DNA from: Eubacteriales bacterium
GTDB lineage: Bacteria > Bacillota_A > Clostridia > Lachnospirales > Lachnospiraceae
Length of the DNA: 8,575 bases
Reading direction: 5' to 3'
NCBI GenBank assembly: GCA_030527765.1
Contig: JAUNAE010000153.1
Span: 1-8,575 of the forward strand
The notes under the pieces were generated by a model. It did not search any database, was not told the origin of the DNA, and saw only the letters and a program-made list of their open reading frames with translations. The position numbers and the translations under genes are program-made. Below, in pieces: positions 6,968 through 8,575 of the stretch. How positions within the stretch are numbered: position 1 is the stretch's first letter; every line of letters starts with the position of its first letter.

Positions 6968-8575
6968 TTAGAATGGCTCTACTATGGAATTGTCAACAAG
7001 CACCGGAGTCTCCGTTGTCTCTGCTGTATCACTGGAGGCTGCCGCATCCTGTGATTCCTCTTCCGGTACAGATGCTGCTGAAGTCTCTGTATCCGTATCT
7101 TCCGTCTGAAGAATTGCCGAAACAGATGCATGAGCCGGAAGCTCTGATGGATCAAACGGTTCCACATCCGCATCATCCACAAGAACAATCATAGAAACCT
7201 GTGCGGAATCTTCTCCATCAGTTCCATGATCCGTAAGCAGATCAGAAACTGCGGAACCGGAAGCTGCCATCTGCTGCATTTCATTTTCGGAAGGATAGAA
7301 AGAAGGCTGACGAATATAGCGGAAGCTTGCGCTATAAGCCTCTCCTACGGTAACTCCGTTTTTGGCAGAAGAACAATGTACGGCAATCCAGTCACCGGCA
7401 TCGGTCTTACCGCAGATGATGCCGACATGGTTGTCTGCACCGGTACGCTCCGGGCCGGCAAGGAACACAAGATCTCCCGGCTGAGCATCTTTTTCACTGA
7501 CAACATTTGCCTTCTCCCACTGCTCAGAAGTACCGTCACCGATTACATCCTGCATGTCCGTATTCTGATATCCATTAATTACTGACCAGGTCACAAAGCC
7601 GCTGCAATCAAGGCCATAAGCTCTCAGGGTACCGGTACTGGTACTTCCTTCCGCCGTTACCTTTTCCGCCTGTCCCCAACTGTCATCTGTGCCAATCACA
7701 TTAGACTTTCCGCCATAGAAATAGCCAACTTCTCCAATCAGAGAATACGCCGCTGAAATAACGTTCACACGTTCTTCGGAAACATTCTCTCCTACGCTCT
7801 CGCGGACGAAGCCTTTGGATGCGGTGACAACCGCACATAACAACTTGCAGTCGGTTTCAGTGTATTTTTTGAGAACTTCCCTGCCGTCTGTATCCACGTT
7901 ATGTTTCTTAATATAGTAGTTAATATGACGATTGCCATAAGCCACCTTTGTTATATCCGATTTGTTTCTTTCTACCGGATTCATCTCTGCGAAGATTTTG
8001 GATAAATCTTTCTTTGCGGAGGAGTCCAGAGTGAAGGATGACTTTCCATCCAGCATCTCTTCGTACACATAAATTGCCAGTATATCCTGCCAGTTACGGA
8101 CAAGCAGTACATCTTCAGAGGATGTTGTCTTAGCACTCTTCTGATCAGAAACATCCCGGAGCTTATATTTATCCTTATACTCCTCCTCGATCTCATTCAT
8201 CACCTTTGCGAAATCATCCGAAAAAGAGAGACCATAGTTGTCTTTCAGACTGTTCAGGTAAAATTCTTTTCCTGCATGAAGGTTCGACACATAATTCGTA
8301 TAATATACGGCATCTCCTATCTGGGAGGCAAGTTCATCGATGTCAGATCCGTCTGTCAGCTCATCGGAGGCTTCGCCCAAAAGAGCTTTCAGTTCCTCTT
8401 CCATCTTTTTGAATTTCTCGTAATTTGTAATCTGTTCCCTCTGTTCATCCGTAAGAGAGTCGTAAATATTACGAATTGCCTGAATCTCTTCCTTCTGATC
8501 CAGAGTGATCTTGGGAAGTTCAGCGAGATCCTGAATACGTTTGATAAGTTTGCGAATGATCTCGTCAATATCCTC
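6968..8575 (-). CDS. Large NlpC/P60 cell-wall peptidase, start beyond the right window edge
   Basis: The frame is open from 8575 to the TAA at 6968, so 535 residues of a longer protein are visible; the Met at 8404 is internal, with clear domain sequence before it. Visible residues 1-65 resemble a helical repeat of clostridial surface proteins (ITLDQKEEIQAIRNIYDSL, then TDEQREQI). Residues about 140-270 form a helical region (NWQDILAIYVYEEML) seen before NlpC/P60 domains. The NlpC/P60 domain (about 272-425) has Cys324 in GLDCSGFVTW, His383 in DNHVGII and His400 in AVHCSS, the complete triad. Such domains cleave peptide stems of peptidoglycan, usually D-gamma-glutamyl-diamino acid bonds. The tail (426-535) is rich in Ser, Thr, Glu and Asp, probably disordered, and ends in a repeated peptide. 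The signal peptide or anchor must lie outside the window. No LPxTG motif is seen. A secreted wall hydrolase is likely; its exact bond is not shown. Confidence 0.9.
   Translation of the reverse strand, partial: EDIDEIIRKLIKRIQDLAELPKITLDQKEEIQAIRNIYDSLTDEQREQITNYEKFKKMEEELKALLGEASDELTDGSDIDELASQIGDAVYYTNYVSNLHAGKEFYLNSLKDNYGLSFSDDFAKVMNEIEEEYKDKYKLRDVSDQKSAKTTSSEDVLLVRNWQDILAIYVYEEMLDGKSSFTLDSSAKKDLSKIFAEMNPVERNKSDITKVAYGNRHINYYIKKHNVDTDGREVLKKYTETDCKLLCAVVTASKGFVRESVGENVSEERVNVISAAYSLIGEVGYFYGGKSNVIGTDDSWGQAEKVTAEGSTSTGTLRAYGLDCSGFVTWSVINGYQNTDMQDVIGDGTSEQWEKANVVSEKDAQPGDLVFLAGPERTGADNHVGIICGKTDAGDWIAVHCSSAKNGVTVGEAYSASFRYIRQPSFYPSENEMQQMAASGSAVSDLLTDHGTDGEDSAQVSMIVLVDDADVEPFDPSELPAHASVSAILQTEDTDTETSAASVPEEESQDAAASSDTAETTETPVLVDNSIVEPF
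6971..7003 (-). repeat. C-terminal copy of the VLVD...VEPF peptide repeat
   Basis: This stretch encodes VLVDNSIVEPF, the last eleven residues of the NlpC/P60 protein before the stop. It matches the peptide encoded at 7154-7186 in eight of eleven positions, although seven of those eight codons differ at the synonymous position. Confidence 0.7.
7154..7186 (-). repeat. Internal copy of the VLVD...VEPF peptide repeat
   Basis: This stretch encodes VLVDDADVEPF, at visible residues 464-474 of the NlpC/P60 protein. It is separated from the C-terminal copy by a 50-residue Ser/Thr/Glu-rich spacer. Confidence 0.7.

Overview
The window looks like chromosomal DNA of an anaerobic, gut-type Firmicute, most likely a Lachnospiraceae-like Clostridium. 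The evidence is a pyruvate:ferredoxin oxidoreductase, an ABC-F protein of the Firmicute YkpA type, strong AAGGAGG-type ribosome binding sites, moderate G+C, and a secreted NlpC/P60 protein with a helical repeat common in clostridial surface proteins. I see no phage, transposon, CRISPR, tRNA or rRNA. Family assignments rest on reading motifs, not on a search.

Layout. Positions 1-1892 (minus strand) read aroK (shikimate kinase), then an Rrf2-family regulator 6 bases later, then the N-terminal 261 residues of pyruvate:ferredoxin oxidoreductase, which runs off the left edge. A strong extended -10 promoter lies between the regulator and the oxidoreductase, with a 14-bp dyad and a repeated 7-mer around it. 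Positions 1893-2220 are a divergent intergenic region with a promoter for aroK and one for the ABC-F gene. Positions 2221-3861 (plus) encode a YkpA/YbiT-type ABC-F ATPase. A perfect 23-bp hairpin at 3910-3960 separates it from a convergent minus-strand pair: a secreted transglutaminase-like protein (4881-6095) followed by a seven-helix DUF4203/TMEM198-like membrane protein (3981-4835). Divergent from these is pduL (6192-6830, plus), a phosphotransacylase without an encapsulation peptide. A second convergent terminator (6853-6895) separates pduL from the C-terminal 535 residues of a large NlpC/P60 protein (6968 to the right edge, minus).

How the parts may work together. The oxidoreductase makes acetyl-CoA from pyruvate, and PduL can convert acetyl-CoA to acetyl phosphate, so the window holds two steps of the fermentative acetate/ATP route, although not in one operon. 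The Rrf2 regulator has three cysteines placed to hold an Fe-S cluster and sits directly before the Fe-S-rich oxidoreductase, so local redox or Fe-S control is a reasonable inference. The transglutaminase-like/seven-helix pair and the NlpC/P60 protein belong to the cell envelope.

The least explained items are the duplicated VLVD...VEPF peptide in the NlpC/P60 tail (conserved in protein, diverged in codons), the transglutaminase-like/DUF4203 pair, the repeated element around the oxidoreductase promoter, and the strongly asymmetric ATP sites of the ABC-F protein. I found no clearly new multi-gene system.
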